Source: Whitmania pigra
Taxonomy: Eukaryota > Annelida > Clitellata > Hirudinida > Haemopidae
Assembly (NCBI GenBank): GCA_021613335.1
Contig: JAJTWR010000332.1
Coordinates: 1,193,501-1,257,500, forward strand
DNA length: 64,000 nt
Reading direction: 5' to 3'
The number at the start of each line of letters is the position of its first letter. The stretch's first letter is position 1. This document shows, one piece after another, positions 1 to 15,570 of the stretch. The notes beneath the pieces were generated by a model that was not told the DNA's origin, ran no database searches, and saw nothing but the letters and a program-made list of their open reading frames with translations. The position numbers were made by a program, and so were the translations under genes.

Positions 1-2500
1 TTCTTTGTACTCTTTCCAACATCTCTACATCCTTCCTCAAATGAGGGTTCCATACTTGCACACAGTACTCAAGGTGTGGCCTTACTAATGCCTTATACAA
101 TCTCAGTATTACATCCTTGTTCCTGCTTACTACTGTTCTCTTTATCATCCCAAGTACTCTGTTTGCTTTTTTAGCAACTTCCATGCACTGTAGAGATGCT
201 TTTCCATTGTTCTGCATTATTACCCCCAGATCTCTTTCCTGATTTGACTGCTTCAGAATGCTTCCTCCAAATGCATATTCGACTTTCGTGTTTTTGCATC
301 CCATATGCATAATGGAGCATTTGCTTACGTTGAAAAGCATCTGCCAATCTTCTGCCCATTTGAATAACTTGTTAAGATCTTCCTGAAGTGTATCTACATC
401 TTCTTGCTTGCTGACACTTCTTGCTACTTTAGTGTCGTCAGCAAACTTAGATAACTTAGATCTTATGCCATCATCCAGATCATTTATATATATGCAGAAC
501 AGTACAGGTCCAAGCACCGATCCTTGTGGGACGCCGCTAAGTACTGGTTGCCACTCTGAATAAATTCCTCCTATGCCTACCTTCTGTCTCCTATCTGTCA
601 ACCAGTTTGTAAACCAATGTAATAGTTTGCCTTCAATCCCACATGCACCGAGCTTTTTTTGAAGCCTTTGATGGGGCACCTTGTCAAATGCTTTTGCGAA
701 GTCTAGGTACACTACATCTACAGCCTTGTCATGATCAACCCACTCATAAATTTCTTCAAAAAACTCAAGTAGGTTGGTAAGACACGATCTGTTCTTAGTA
801 AAACCATGTTGGCTCTTTCCAATCACATCGTTTCTTCCAAAAAAAGTTGATACAGCCTCTTTGATCATTCTTTCCATTACCTTGCAAACTATAGAAGTTA
901 AGCTTACTGGCCTGTAGTTGGATGGCAAACCCCTACTTCCCTTTTTGAATAGAGGAACTACTATTGCATCTTTCCAATCTCTTGGTATTGTTCCTGAATC
1001 AAACGATTTGACAAATAAGATTGCCAATGCTTCTCCTATAGCTGTTCTTGTCTCATATAGTAGTTTAGGATGTAGGTTGTCTATTCCAGGGCTCTTGTCT
1101 ACTTTCAAATTTTCCAGTTGCTTAATTACCCCTGTTTCTGAGAAGTTTACTGTATCTAACTTTATCTCAATCTGTTGGATTCTCCTTGGCAGTTCTGGTA
1201 TATTCCCTATTGTTTCTTTAGTAAAAACTGAACTGAAGTAGCTATTTAATATATTGGCTGTTTCCTCTACTGAATCAACTGTTTGCCCCTCACTATTTTG
1301 TAATGGTCCAATTTTGTCCCTTACTTTTTGTTTACATCTAACGTATCTGAAAAAGCTCTTGCTATCGCTTTTAACATTCTTTGCTAATTTGTTCTCATAT
1401 TCTAGTAATGCTTTTTTATTAATTCTGTTTGATGCATTCCTTTGTTTCTGATATTTTTGTTTTAAATCCTTAAGCTCTCTTTCCTCTTCCTCTCCAGAAT
1501 TTATTTTTGTCATTTCTCGTAATTTCTTCCATGCTTTATACTTAGCTCTTTTGCATTTGATGACCTCCTTCGTAAGCCATGGCTGTCTTTTCTGAGTTCT
1601 GCCTCTGCTTGGGATATATTTATCTACAACTAGATTTAGCTCTTTCTTGATTATTGCCCAAGCTTCTTCTACATTAGCAGATTCTATTTTTTTAGCTAGG
1701 TTTGTTTTCTCTAACTCATTCCGTATTTTATCATAGTCAGCCTTAAAAAAGTTTTTAGAATCTAGGTTCTCTTTTTTTAAATCCTCGTTGTCTAAATAAA
1801 TGTTCCATCTGACAACTTGATGATCACTTGTTCCAAAGTGTTCACCAACTGTTAGGCCTTCCACTAAGTTCTCATCTGTTGTTAATATCAAATCTAATGT
1901 GTTTTTACCTCTTGTGGGATCAGTGATGTGCTGGAATAAGAAGTTATCATTTGTTACATTTATAAAGTTTATATCCTCAGGTCTTTCTCCTTCTAAAGTG
2001 TTCCAGTTAATATGGTAGTTAAAGTCACCCATTACTAGCATAAATTCCTTACTGGCTTTGTATAATATCTCATTTAGTCCAGTATCCTCTTTAAAATTTG
2101 GTGGCCTGTAGCAAACCCCTAAAAGAAGTTTGAATTTACCTATGTAAATATCACACCATAAACTCTCTTTAAAGTTTTCATTTTGAAATTCCTTTCTTTC
2201 TATTACTTTGATATAATTCTTAATATAAATTAATACCCCTCCTGCTCCATGTCCATTTTCTTTCTGTCCCTCTCTGTCTTTCCTTAACATCTCATAGCCA
2301 TCAATTGCTAGCTCAGAGTTTTGAATACTTTCTTTTGCCCAAGACTCAGTAATGCCAATTATATCTGGCTCCTCCGTATCGACAATTAGCTCGAGTTCTG
2401 TCCTTTTAGTCTTACTAACTATACTTCTAGCATTGGCATAAACACATTTCAGAACTCTTACTCTGTCTATATCCTTACTTAAATGATTAATTTCTAATCT
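1..2500 (-). CDS. LINE ORF2: APE endonuclease and reverse transcriptase (partial, runs off window)
   Basis: Read on the reverse strand, the frame gives an AP-endonuclease domain: YANARSIVSK, then DIIGITESW, MGDFNYHINW and SDHQVVRW. A reverse transcriptase follows: VDVVYLDFAKAFDKVPH, SGVPQGSVLGPVLF, then the catalytic box KFADDTKV near base 435, and LGVIMQNN. The open frame continues to base 1, so the C-terminus is outside the window. The frame is offset by -1 from ORF1 and overlaps its end. No ATG in the ORF2 frame lies between the upstream stop and the endonuclease start, so translation may need a -1 shift, termination-reinitiation or a non-AUG start (inference). No stop was found in the stretches read. 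Confidence 0.85.
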
Positions 2501-3426
2501 TACCTCCTCCTCAGCTTTTCCAGCTTCATGTTGCCTGGTTGGCCCTTCACTCTGAAAATGTAGTCCCCCGACTGATCTTCAGCTTGCTTTTTCTTCGCCT
2601 CTTCCAACAATTTCTTGCATTGCTCTCTTTCTGCTTTAGTCAAATCATGGCAGACAGAGATGCCTTTGAATTTGCTTTCTGCAGTTCGTAATTTTGGAAG
2701 TGATTCCAAAACTAGTTTCTTTGATTCTCTTTCCCTAAATTGAATCATTAGTGGCCTTACCTCCTTTGTATCCTTACCTATCCTGAATACACTTTTGATG
2801 TCACCACTATCACATTTTACACCAAGTACATTGTTGATGAAATGCATAGCAGTGTCTCTATCCTCAGTTTTCTGTTCTGGCTCACTTTTAGCTTTGCTTT
2901 CTTCGAGCCTGTACAGTATAATGTTGTTCCTTCTCTTTTCTCTTTCGACTTCCTCCTGAGCAATGGTTTTTGCTGTACTGATTTTTTTGTCCACAACTTG
3001 TACTCTGTCTTCAATTGTTTTCAATTTTGCATCTACTCTTTTCTTTACAATTTCTGTCCATGCAAGACCCTTGCTTTTAGTACCAGCTTCGGCTGTCATG
3101 TCAGCCTCGACTGAGACAAGTAAGCTCTCTACTTTCTCCTCCAGCTTTGAAACTTTATTTTCCACAAGATCTCCTCCTACTTTACCGTTTTCTATAGTCT
3201 CCAACTTTTTTTCGAGCAACTCGATTTTGTGACTTTGTTCCTTATTGATACCTATGAGTTGTTCGAGTCTTTCGACGACGTCTTTCATTCGCACACAGTT
3301 CTTGCAAATTTGGTTTAGATTCAAACCCTCGACACTTCCATACATTTCGCATTCTTGGCATTTTTTAAAATCTTTAAAACTTCTCGTAGTCATTTTAGCG
3401 AAGTTTTCACTAGAGCGATGCCCCAC
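2500..3426 (-). CDS. LINE ORF1 protein (coiled coil, nucleic-acid binding type)
   Basis: A 308-residue protein. The N-terminus has a Cys cluster (CQEC ... CKNC around residues 23-43) that may bind zinc. It is followed by heptad-rich coiled coil (about residues 45-165, with EKKLETIE and KVSKLEEKVESLL) and then a basic region beginning REKRRNNIILYRL near residue 167. This layout is known from CR1/L2 ORF1 proteins, which bind the element's own RNA. The Cys cluster plus coiled coil supports a self-associating RNA chaperone. The stop codon (2500-2502) overlaps the open frame of ORF2. Start chosen: the first ATG of the open frame; a second ATG (MTTRS) lies 12 codons in. Confidence 0.85.
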   Translation of the reverse strand: MGHRSSENFAKMTTRSFKDFKKCQECEMYGSVEGLNLNQICKNCVRMKDVVERLEQLIGINKEQSHKIELLEKKLETIENGKVGGDLVENKVSKLEEKVESLLVSVEADMTAEAGTKSKGLAWTEIVKKRVDAKLKTIEDRVQVVDKKISTAKTIAQEEVEREKRRNNIILYRLEESKAKSEPEQKTEDRDTAMHFINNVLGVKCDSGDIKSVFRIGKDTKEVRPLMIQFRERESKKLVLESLPKLRTAESKFKGISVCHDLTKAEREQCKKLLEEAKKKQAEDQSGDYIFRVKGQPGNMKLEKLRRR

Positions 3427-3430
3427 ATGA

Positions 3431-4866
3431 GATTGTTGGAAGCATAGGGGCCTTACCTAACAGCATCAATGCAACAATAAAGATTCATACATAATTGCCC
3501 ATCTCAATTTTGAGCTTTAATGTTCAGGGGCCCCCTAACTTCTTACAGGCTCCGGTGAGACGCAACGGCTTCACCCCTCTCCGGCGCTTCTTAACATACT
3601 TCAACAAATGGACAAGCAAAGAGATTTATTCAAACTTTCAAAAGGTCCTTGTCCAAAGCATCATTGCCAGCGGACGCGCACTGCAAGAGTTCTTGATGCA
3701 ACACAGGACACCATTTGCTACTGAACAATCACCGAGCCAATTACTGCTATAGACAAATTCGAACAAAAATAAATGCGCTGTGTATTTACGCATTTACAAA
3801 AAAAAACCCAGCAAAATTCAGCCATGTAATCGATGGAGCCATGTTAAATTAAGTTCTACGGCCCGTCGAAGAGATCCTCAGCCCAGGCGGGTTCCTGCCA
3901 CTATTTTCAAGAAACTGGGCCGAAGACTTAAGCATAGCCTTAGGGGCGCGTCTACAAAAGCATAGCTAGGAGTTCTGGCGACCGGAACAGAACTGATAAT
4001 TTGTCTCCTCACCTTAACATTATTAATTTGGCATCCAATTTTGCTAATTTGCCACAAATGTATAAAGGTTAGATAAATATTACATTTGAAGATATATGCG
4101 AAGTCATGGATTTATGCAGAGCCACATTCACAGATGAGATGTTTTACGGACCAAATTTATTTATTTAATTTATTAATTAAAAGCAGAAATTACTAGTGAA
4201 GATTACGTTTGATATCAGCTTTATATTCAGTCTTCCTAATTTACTTAGACAAAATAGATGTTTGTTATTAATAACAGATGGTAATATAATAATATAATAA
4301 TAAGTGGGGCCTCCAATTGGTACGTCGAATGAAGTAAAATCAGAAAAGTGTATCGTTTAATCTGTGAAAGACCTCTATTCGTTTGTGTTTTATACATTAA
4401 CAATAACGTAACATTAATTTTACATTACTATTAGTAACATTGGCAATACTCTAAATTCGGTCATCAGGCAATCAATACTTGGTAGTGCATCGCTCTGTTA
4501 TGACAAACATAAGTTGCTCTAAAATGTTTGATCGATCTTCAGTTATCTGCAGTGAGAAACTTTTGTCAACAGTACGATGAGTTGCTTGAAGTAGCTGAAA
4601 CAAGTGTCAAATGCTGTCACTAGAACTTATTACTGGTCGTATCATCAAAAGTGTTTCTTGCTACTAAAGTGCAGACTTAAATGGGCGACCGATAACTATG
4701 GTGGTTTCGCAAAATGCCGGTATGATTATACGGCAGCTCGAATTTATCGACATTGATTATACTTTCAATTATAGAATACGAATATATATATAGAATACGA
4801 AGGATACGAATCTAAGAAATTTTGTCTAATTACTTAATTCAATTAAAATTGTAAAACAATCAAATA
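3431..4866. other. Intergenic stretch between the LINE and the SLC12A8-like gene
   Basis: No open frame with recognisable content. 3480-3970 is richer in GC than its surroundings and may hold the LINE 5' UTR or an older repeat (inference). 4000-4866 is AT-rich and should contain the promoter and 5' UTR of the cotransporter gene. No motif is convincing. Confidence 0.4.
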
Positions 4867-7800
4867 ATGAAACTACATCAAATGGAAGAGCAGACGGATA
4901 TTTCTGAGAAGCGCCACGAAGATATTTCAAACTTGGATGTTGTCGATATTCAACCCGACGAAATCGTTTTACAGTCAGTTGATTTAAATGAAAATTCACA
5001 GAAGCAGGTAATCATGGTAGTTTTTCCTTTTATTTGTTTGATCATTCTGATTGGAAACAATATGTGCTAACTTTGAGACATGCCCCATGGAAGAAGAACC
5101 ATGGTGGCGGGCAGACTTGAGTCTTCTTTCGCCAAAACTGTTTGGTGCTTGGGATGGAGTATTTACGTCGTGCATGGTCAACATTTTTGGGGTGGTTATA
5201 TTTTTGAGGACAGGATGGATCGTAGTTGGTACATTTCTGTATTCATTTAAGATTTTAATGGCAGCACATTCTAACTTCTTGATTTTGGGCAGGGTAATGC
5301 CGGTCTCGACTTCACTTTTATCATTATCGCTTTGACGGAAAGTGTGTCTCTGATAACGGTTTTCAGCGCCATAGGGATATGCCACAAGGGTCAAGTGGAG
5401 TGCACCGGTGGTGTCTATACCCTCATATGCCATGTACTTGGTAGTAAAGTGGCGACTCCAGTGGCTCTTCTCTACTGCTTGGGACAGGTTGTACTTTTTT
5501 CCAAGTAATCTAAGGACTTTAATAAATATTTCTTGTGTTACACTCTATAATTAAATCATTCATTATCAAAACTAGAACTGCGCAACATATTTGGTTTAGA
5601 TGAAGCTTGTATGCATAATTACAATTTTGAGAGTTAGAAATGTTAGGTACTATATTTTTCAGGCCATATCATGTTCCCTGTGTGTACTGGCATTTGGAGA
5701 ATCAATATTGGATCTCCTCTCTTGGAAAAATATTTGGCTTGAAAGATTTATTGCATGTACTGCACTCTTGTTCATATTAGGTGAGCAATTGATTCATTGA
5801 ACTATTTTGAAATTCGTAATTGAAAAGTAACAGGCACTGCAATATCACTCTGAAATCGGTCGATCATTGGTGGCAGGTGTTCTGGCATTGGGAGTGACGT
5901 GGTTAATTGGCCTCCAAATCCTATTAATTATTCTTCTTTTCATAGCCATTTTTGATTTCTTGCTTGGTTCATTCATCACCAAGGATCCAGGTGAATAAAT
6001 TTAAAACATAATGCAATGAACAATAATTTCTATTTGTTAACAACATGGGTTTACGAGGGAGATGCAGTCTTATTTGAACGTTTCAGAGTTAGACATAAAA
6101 GACAGTATGATGATGATCAACATTCGTAACCATTATTGGGATTAGCCAATAATTTAATTTAACAGGAAGGGGTGTTGTTGGATATAGCAAGGAACAATTC
6201 TTAAACAACACCAGTCCTGAATACTTGGACGGAGAGAACTTTTTCTCTGTGTTAGGGGTTTTCTTTCCCATGTCCTGTGGAGTTTTGGCAGGCTTTCAGA
6301 TGACTGGGGATGTCAAAAACCCACCCAAAGATATTCCTAGGGGAAGTTTGGCTGCTATTTTGATGAGGTATGATGAAGATGGTGAAACTTATTTTGGTAA
6401 GTGATTTTGAACATGTGTTGATATTGATTTTTGTCGTCACAGCTCAGCCATCTACCTGATGTTCGCATTTGTTTTCTCCTTCACGTGCACGCGAGAAGCT
6501 CTCAAAGCAGATTTCATGATTGCAGAGAAGGTTTAAATTAAAACCTTATTTAATCTTTAGTCAAAGATGTTGTCCATTCGTGGTCGAGGAGATTTTTCAA
6601 CGATAAAGCACTTGACTTTTAATTATAACCAACTTTTGTGGGGACAGGAATCTTTAACCCTAAAAGTGAATTAACACTATTAAGAAGACACTTTTTTGAG
6701 TCATTTGATAAAACTGCTTTAAATTATTGCTTTTTTGTTTCATCCTTATGTTCGCATTTGTTTTTATGGTGGGTTTGATCAATTTTGCATCCCCTTTTTG
6801 CTTCATGTTGTGATAGACCTTAATTAGTGTTTATGAATAACAATAATAACACTCATTAATAGTGATTGTATCAATACTCATAAGGAAACTATTCAAATTT
6901 TGCTACTATTAAAAGTTCTAAATGGATGCCTAAATGTTTCAAGAAGATGTGATATTATGTTGAAAAATAATTGATTGTTATGATGTTAACGTCACAATAA
7001 CTCGTTTTCGTGCGTAGGTGTCTGCCACTCAAGTATTATGGTTAATTGGACTGTACCAACTGTCTCTTTCGTCAGCTGTTGGAAACCTATGTGGATGCCC
7101 AACTGCACTTATGGGAGTGGCCGCTGACAGGGTCATAACCTTTCTAAACCCCCTTGCTAAAGGGGTTAGTCTTTGGCCAATATTATATCTTATAGTAAAG
7201 AAAATTTGATATTTATTAAACTGAAATAGCTTCATTTTAGTCCCAAATGGCGTTTGTTGTTTGTATATTCTAATAATAGAAATAGTATGAAACTGACATT
7301 TTTAAAAATAACCATAAATAATGTATAAATAATACCATTTAATTAGACTGGACCAAACAAAGTTCCATTCCTGGCGACTTCATCTCTGGCAGGAGTCAGT
7401 ACCATCTTCCTCTTGTTTGGACATCTTAACAGCCTCAGCGTCATAACCACTGTGCTATACTTGATAGCCTATGCCTTTGTGAACTATTCTTATTTTGAGC
7501 TCTGCATGTCCATTAGACAAAACATTGTGCCTGAAAGCAAATCAAAGATCAAAAGCAAGTCTGACATTAAAAAATCTAAAGAAGGTTCTTTAGTGGATTT
7601 ATTCAAACTCTTTAATTTTGTGTTTATAGTGTTAGTTAGTTAATATATAACTAGATAATGTTTGCTTCAAAATGTCTAATTATTATAAATGTGTTTACAA
7701 GAACTGAATGTCTTAAACTGAGCAAAGTGGTTTCTAACAATAAACACAATTTTGAATCCCAAGAGCCTGACAAATCCTCAAACATCTTTCCTAGTTACGG

Positions 7801-9510
7801 CTCTATAACAAAAGACGAGAGCGGCATCGGTTGGTATAATGTGATGCTTTTTCAATATTATATATTTTCATATTATGTTATATCAATATTATTTCACTTG
7901 TTTAGCCAGATTTAATCATTGTTCTAAGTCTCTAGATTCATGTGGAAATGTAATATTTCATCAACTATATTGATGCCTTTTAGATTAAAAAAAAGTAATA
8001 GTTCATGCTCATGCCTTTTATTTTGCTGTCATTTTTGCCCTTTTGATTTCTTTTTGGCTTTAAAAAATGTCTGCATCCTTGTAAACCTATCCATCAAACC
8101 ACTTTACATTTTTAAGGGCAATCAACATATATCAATGAATTATAAAATTGTATTTATAAAACCATATGTAGTGATTTATTTATGTATATGTATCTTACAT
8201 CTATTACATATCTAGCGATATAAATGCCCTCCATTAAATATGTCGCTATTGCTACCAATATAATATCATTTTCTTCACTTGTGGATTTAGAAAATCCTTG
8301 TGAATTTATGATGTTATTTTGACTCTGAAAATTATTAATTTCTATTTTATTATTTTAGATCCTGACCTGCAGAAAGACGTTGGCCTGATGTTTGAAATGT
8401 CAGTTCAGTGGAGCTTTGCAACCATTTGTCATCCCTTTGTTTCCTTAATTGGAGTATGTTCTTCTACTTATTGAAATACTTACCTTGTCTGTCTTACAAT
8501 ATTTCTCATCTAGTGAAAAACTTTTAAAATCAATTTACGTTAAATTTAATTTTACGTTAAACTCTCGACTCTTTTGAATTCGAATTTTTAGTCGATCCAA
8601 GTTTGTTAATTCTTTTTTTTTATTTAATCAGGCTGTTTGCTGTCTGGCATCAGCTTTTCTCATTGACTGGATGTACACATTAATTAGTCTGTTGTGTGTC
8701 CTTATTGTTTGGTTCATCATTGGAGTTTTCAACCCAGGTGTTCCTGCAGGTGAAATGATTCGTCTTAAAAATACGTTCTTTCTTTTTCTCTAATTGAAAT
8801 GTAATGAATTGTTATGAATTATAACCATACTAAGTTGCTATGTTATCGACATATACAAATTTGGTTTAACAATATTTGTTTTATTTTTTTAAGGTTGATG
8901 GATTTCATTTACTTTATTTTGTTCTGATGTGATACAAATTTTACTTTATCGTCTTTTTACATGATGTGGTAAAATTGATGTGTATGACATTTTCCATGTA
9001 ATCGTTGTTATTTTATTGAAAAAGTGTTTATGCGTTGTCGACGTTCAAGTTCAAAATATCATTTACATTTGTGATTGGTCTCTTAATCAGTCTTTTTATC
9101 AGAAGATACTTCTCGACCGCTACTTTATTAATGTTAAGTTAACATTACATTACATTAAATTACATTAGATGTTACGTATTTCAGGGGCTGCAAAGTTCAG
9201 CTACTGGAAATGGGCAAGGAAAAGCTTTAGTTCTCTTGGCAGGTTGAAATAATTTTATTTTATACAGTAATTTTGTTATAGTTATTTGCATTCATTTCAA
9301 TGTTAATTAATGCTTATCTACTATTCTTTTCGGATTAGGTCTATACCTACGCATGAAAATCAATTCATTATAACCAAACCCCTTCCAAAGATGAGCCTGA
9401 AAATTACCAGACAATCTTTACCAAATTCAGACACTCATGGGTGTTTTGATCCCAGTTATTTAAAGCTTACTGAAGGTGGATACAATTCTGAAGAAAAGAA
9501 AAGTAGTTGA
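4867..9510 (+). CDS. SLC12A8: SLC12A8-like cation-chloride cotransporter, 14 exons
   Basis: A solute carrier of the SLC12 (amino acid permease/cation-chloride cotransporter) family, a multi-pass membrane protein. Exons: 4867-5007, 5078-5224, 5293-5487, 5663-5780, 5877-5990, 6166-6367, 6443-6530, 7018-7164, 7347-7558, 7702-7829, 8359-8453, 8632-8749, 9185-9242, 9339-9510. All phases agree and give 644 residues (the human protein is about 714). The family signature [22 protein letters not shown] (split by no intron) opens the first membrane helix. [23 protein letters not shown] and [15 protein letters not shown] follow the SLC12A8 pattern, and the C-terminal pair of helices sits in exons 11-12. 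The start is the first ATG; a second in-frame ATG lies five codons on. Human SLC12A8 has been reported as a nicotinamide mononucleotide transporter, which is disputed; substrate here is unknown. Confidence 0.92.
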
Positions 9511-9820
9511 TTGTTAATGATCAGCCTAGCTTCGCATTGTCTAATACCGTGCCCATCCTTGTTTGTTCCTGATAAAACCAGACGTGCTTTGACCATAATT
9601 GAATTATTTTCAAGTTTTAGCTCAATATTTTGACAACATGTGCCTGTTACTTTGCTTAATGTCTAAATCTTACTCCGCTGCTGTTGGTAAAGAGTGGAAG
9701 CTAATTAGATTATCTTGGAAGCAGCGAAGGTCATATCTAGGTTGTATGAAGCTGCTTTTGGGGTAATCGCGGTCAGTTAATCAATGAGGCTGTTGGGATC
9801 ATTATTCGCAAAAAAAAAAA

Positions 9821-10055
9821 AAAGCTACTTCTGGAAGCTCAAGCCATTTTGTATGCTTGTCATCAATTTCTAGGTTCTCCAGCGGAAGATGTTGATGTAA
9901 AACTATTTTTGTAAATTAGGGGTGCCTAACCTGGTCCTGGCTACTCCGGCGCGTTGACTCGGTATTGCAGTACAACCGGAAACGGCTTTGAAATTGAGCC
10001 TGTACTCCTGCTCCGTCCCAATCATCTAGTTATGCAATGGACGTTAAATTTAATT
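9821..10055 (+). repeat. Dispersed repeat family A, copy 1
   Basis: Shares long stretches with 20975-21105 (reverse), 35215-35375 (reverse) and 40070-40255. Diagnostic parts are CCAGCGGAAGATGTTGATGT near 9880, CCTGGTCCTGGCTACTCCGG near 9930 and GCAATGGACGTTAA near 10035. No coding capacity. The end motif recurs inverted in other copies, so a small non-autonomous DNA transposon (MITE) is likely. Confidence 0.75.
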
Positions 10056-10649
10056 ACCTACTGATCATTATTCACAAACCCTTACGTTGGGTATACGGTA
10101 ATAGGCGGGGCCGCCGATATAAATTTAGAGGTCTCTAGGTACTTCACCGATGGGACCATGTCCAAATGTTATGTCAGTTTGTTAATAAAAAAAACGAAAG
10201 TTCATGATTGTGAAATTTTAGTACTTTAATACCCGGGCGGATCTCTGAGCATTTGATCCCCCACTCGGCGACCATACAATAGGTATTGGACCTGGCCACC
10301 AAGGGTTTTCAAGAAATCAGCTCGGCTTGAAATAATTTTGGCTGGCTTGCAGTGGCGGATGTAGGGGGGAGCTAAGGGCCATGGCTCTCCGTCATTTTTA
10401 AAGTCTAAGAAAAAAAAGCTAAAATCCACTAATAAACTTTATCCTACATATTATAATGCTATTCTGCATATTCTACAAGTTCTACTGCTTAAATTTGATT
10501 TAAATTTTATTGGATTTGTGAACGATAAAATCATGTATGAAATTGAGTAATATTAAACTTATATTTAACGGGACCATTTATATGGATCCTTATTATAGTA
10601 ATCAGCTTTTGTGGTTCCTGTAATAATTATTTACTGGACGGGAAGAAGA

Positions 10650-10720
10650 AGATGATGATGAAGATGCTGATGATGATGATGATGTTGAGGAGGAGGAGGA
10701 GGATGCTGATGATGCTGATA
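10650..10720 (+). repeat. Short GAT/GAG-rich microsatellite
   Basis: Imperfect GAT array with GAG interruptions. The open frame across it is low complexity and not taken as a gene. Confidence 0.7.
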
Positions 10721-11339
10721 TATGCAAACTGGACCTTCTAATTTCTTTGTAGCGGCAGCCGGAGATAGTAATTTTCGGGACTCGTCCGCGGGCCTTTTCG
10801 TGGCCGCGGTTTGATCCGCAGTTCTTAGTGCTGTGCGAGTCCGCGGCATATTTTACCCGTCAATACCGCGTCTCTCGGCCAATGAATTGGCCCCATCATT
10901 CGGGGGATCATTCGCACCGGAGACCGACCTGCCGACTTTTGCATTTTTATTATCAAAATCGGTCAAAGGCAGAAATTGTTATAATAATAGCGATCAATGA
11001 TAACAATGATAACAATGCTAGAACTAAAAATATTAATTACATTGAGTATTAACTTTTATATCAGTACTAATTAATAATTTTGATTAACTTTCATAATAGT
11101 ACTAAAAATATTAATAAAATTGATTTAATTTAATTTAACAATAACAACAACATTTCAAATAGTACTAAAGTTATGAGAAACTTTTTGTGAAGTTAATGAT
11201 AATGTGACTATTAAAGAAATAACGATCAATACAAAAAAAGGAAGAATATAAAAAAGTAAAATAAAATATAAATAAATATACCAAAACGAATCGTATGATC
11301 ATTCATCATAAAAAACACATAACTCTAACAGGAACTTAA

Positions 11340-11520
11340 TTGGGGAGAGAAGCGGTTTTTAGACTTGGTGCAAATAAAGGTCTTTTGCTCATGTTTTGCA
11401 AGGGTTCCCTCCCTTTCCCCCGTGAATTTTAGCTAGAGACAAAAATAGGTCATTTCCTCGAGTTGTGAAAGGATTTGCCCTCCCTTAGAAAAAGCTGAAA
11501 GCTCTGAAGTCAGGGCTGTT
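11340..11520 (+). repeat. Dispersed repeat family B, copy 1
   Basis: Contains two related blocks of the form AAAGGTC(A)T..CTC..GTT..AAGG followed by TTTGCCCTCCC. Similar blocks occur at 20575-20760 (reverse) and 37085-37330. No coding capacity. Confidence 0.55.
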
Positions 11521-12238
11521 GGAAGTCTATTGAACCAATTTAATTACATTTTGCATAAAGTAGTAGGGAAAGTATCCTTAATTGTGTGTGGCTTCGCTTC
11601 CAAAAGGGCGAATTGGTGTCGTGATGTTTACCAGTATGAACCATCGTGCTGAAACCTGGCACATATTTTATAATAATGAATCAAGCTCTTAACAATAGCT
11701 GTAATGAATACAATCGAATTTGCTGCAAAATCGGTGGCGATGTAGGATTTAAAAATCGGCTGTGGCTGCGACATTATTCAGCTTGGCTCGGCTTAACTAC
11801 AACTCGGCTGGCATCTCCCAGGTCTAATAGGTATGACTATACGAATTGCTAGCGCTAGTGATTGAATAGTTTGGTCTTCCCGCAGTGCAGCTGAAGTTCA
11901 TTTATGTGAAAACTCTTTCGTGGCTTGAGAGTTTTAGTCACTAAATTATTAGTTATTAAAATCTTGGAATAAAGGTAATTTGGTTAATTTTAATTAAATA
12001 CTTAAATTGTAACTTACATTTAAAGCAGTTTTGAACAATTTCTAATGTTTGATGACTTTTAATTTTTTAAAATGATTGTAATATTTAAAATTTTATTTTA
12101 AATAGATTTTTCTATAGATGTTACACTATGGCTCAAGACAAAATATAATTTAGTGAAGCAAATATCGCCTTGCGACTGCATTGATAATCCATCTTACTCT
12201 CTCCGCGACCGCCATTATCAGATATTAATTCACGGAAA

Positions 12239-15570
<3,332 letters not shown>

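Larger units (their letters stand above)
1..3430 (-). mobile_element. CR1-type non-LTR retrotransposon (LINE), 3' end outside window
   Basis: A LINE in reverse orientation with a coiled-coil ORF1 (2500-3426) followed by an endonuclease/reverse transcriptase ORF2 (about 2500 down to base 1). The reading frame I followed through ORF2 stays open to the window edge, so this may be a young, full-coding copy. The 3' UTR lies outside. The 5' UTR probably begins a little above 3430, but its end cannot be fixed without a second copy. The ORF order, APE-type endonuclease and FADD reverse transcriptase box fit the CR1/jockey group. Confidence 0.9.
9511..12238. other. Intergenic region with dispersed repeats
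   Basis: No supported gene. It contains repeat family A (9821-10055), a fragment resembling a hAT terminal repeat (10352-10400), a short GAT-rich array (10650-10720), an AT-rich stretch (10980-11300), and one copy of repeat family B (11340-11520). The last few hundred bases should carry the promoter of the PP2A subunit gene. Confidence 0.5.

Noticed and set aside
2817..3430. Forward ORFs overlapping LINE ORF1
   Set aside because: Antisense shadows of the coiled-coil ORF1.
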